From Phaeovulum sp. (GTDB lineage Bacteria; Pseudomonadota; Alphaproteobacteria; Rhodobacterales; Rhodobacteraceae): 64,000 bases of DNA. Every line of letters begins with the position of its first letter. Positions within the stretch are counted from its first letter, which is position 1. Made by a program: the position numbers and the translations under genes. The notes beneath the pieces are model-generated. The model did no database searches. It saw only the letters and a list, made by a program, of their open reading frames with translations, and was not told the DNA's origin. The stretch spans positions 62,001 to 126,000 of the forward strand of contig NZ_JAUXPI010000047.1 in the NCBI RefSeq assembly GCF_030684035.1. Direction: 5' to 3'. Below, piece by piece: positions 63,567-64,000 of this stretch.

Positions 63567-63608
63567 TATCGTCGTTTCCCGATGCATATCAATCGGCAAT
63601 CGACGATA
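63567..63608. promoter_or_regulatory. candidate ArsR operator / divergent promoter region
   Basis: TATCGTCG (63567-63574) and CGACGATA (63601-63608) form a perfect 8-base inverted repeat 21-62 bases before arsR. Between them is ATGCATATCAATCGGCAATC, with the ATCAATCG type core seen in ArsR-family sites. Autoregulation is typical of this family. The site is inferred. Confidence 0.5.
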
Positions 63609-63766
63609 CAAGCGCGGTCTGGCACGCTTCTGCGGCTGCGGCACCTGCATGTATTTCGCCTGCACCGGGCCAGATCCTGGCCCGGTGCAGGCCCGAGGCG
63701 GTTGTGCGATGCCCGGGCGCAAGTTAGATGCTTCGGTGAAGTGCTGGCAGCAGGAGGAAGAAGACC

Positions 63767-64000
63767 ATGACCCGCGCATTCGTTTTTCCGGGGCAGGGCG
63801 CACAGACGATCGGCATGGGGCGGGCGCTTGCCGCGGCCTATCCGGCAGCGCAGGCGGTGTTTGACGAGGTCGATGCGGCGCTTGGCGAAAAGCTGAGCGC
63901 GCTGATCTGGGAAGGCGCGGCAGAGGATCTGCAACTGACCGCCAATGCCCAGCCCGCGCTGATGGCAACATCGATGGCCGCGATGCGGGCGCTCGAGGCC
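63767..64000 (+). CDS. fabD: malonyl-CoA-ACP transacylase FabD, C-terminus cut off by the window edge
   Basis: The first 78 codons are present. AFVFPGQGAQTIGMGRALAA at the start is the FabD signature, and ALGEKLSALIWEGAAEDLQLTANAQPALMATSM (in adjoining blocks ALGEKLSALIWEGAAED and LQLTANAQPALMATSM) matches the family up to the region before the active serine, which lies beyond the window. AGGAGGAAG precedes ATG 63767. It would supply malonyl-ACP for fatty-acid synthesis. Confidence 0.93.
   Translation, partial: MTRAFVFPGQGAQTIGMGRALAAAYPAAQAVFDEVDAALGEKLSALIWEGAAEDLQLTANAQPALMATSMAAMRALEA

Overview
The window is high-GC DNA from an alphaproteobacterium, most likely a member of the Rhodobacterales. 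The evidence is the moxR-DUF58-DUF4159 gene order, the rpsF-rpsR-rplI operon, glcD-glcE-(small membrane gene)-glcF, and a short dispersed intergenic hairpin repeat. Genes are tightly packed, with many ATGA or TGATG stop/start overlaps. I saw no rRNA, tRNA, CRISPR array or phage. One mobile element, an IS110-family insertion sequence, sits just after moxR.

Layout. 1-8.4 kb: end of a DUF1285 gene, then a moxR / DUF58 / DUF4159 / large membrane protein operon (MoxR-AAA with Bat-like partners) split by the IS. 8.4-9.3 kb: two secreted proteins, one a beta/gamma-crystallin-like domain. 9.5-13.7 kb: glycolate oxidase genes. 13.7-15.1 kb: secreted trypsin-like protease and a small heat-shock protein. 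15.4-47 kb: a large surface-polysaccharide and lipid island. 47-61.5 kb: housekeeping genes (L9, S18, S6, YciB, FtsY, XseA, PurD, MltG, FabF) mixed with small accessory genes. 61.6-63.6 kb: arsenate reductase / ACR3 / ArsR. The window ends inside fabD.

The island is the part most worth attention. It encodes precursor supply (phosphomannomutase and ManC for GDP-mannose, RmlABCD for dTDP-rhamnose, UDP-galactopyranose mutase for Galf), transferases (an ExoY-like phosphoglycosyl transferase, KpsS, a GlfT2-like galactofuranosyltransferase, a GT4 enzyme), a sulfotransferase, a HAD protein, and a group-2-capsule type ABC exporter (KpsM, KpsT, KpsE and a KpsD/Wza-type lipoprotein). Inside it lies a 2467-residue highly reducing type I polyketide synthase (KS-AT-DH-MT remnant-ER-KR-ACP) with no thioesterase. 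Its stop codon overlaps the start of an alpha-oxoamine synthase gene of the serine palmitoyltransferase/AONS family. About 3.2 kb beyond the PKS start is an SDR with the PPDTDTP signature of 3-ketodihydrosphingosine reductases. This trio has the same logic as fungal sphinganine-analogue synthesis (PKS, amino-acid-condensing synthase, 3-ketoreductase). I infer that the locus makes a polyketide-derived sphingoid-like amino alcohol, probably glycosylated with galactofuranose and linked to, or co-exported with, the capsule-type polysaccharide.

Coordinates were read directly from the sequence. Functions are judged from recognised motifs and gene context; no database search was possible.
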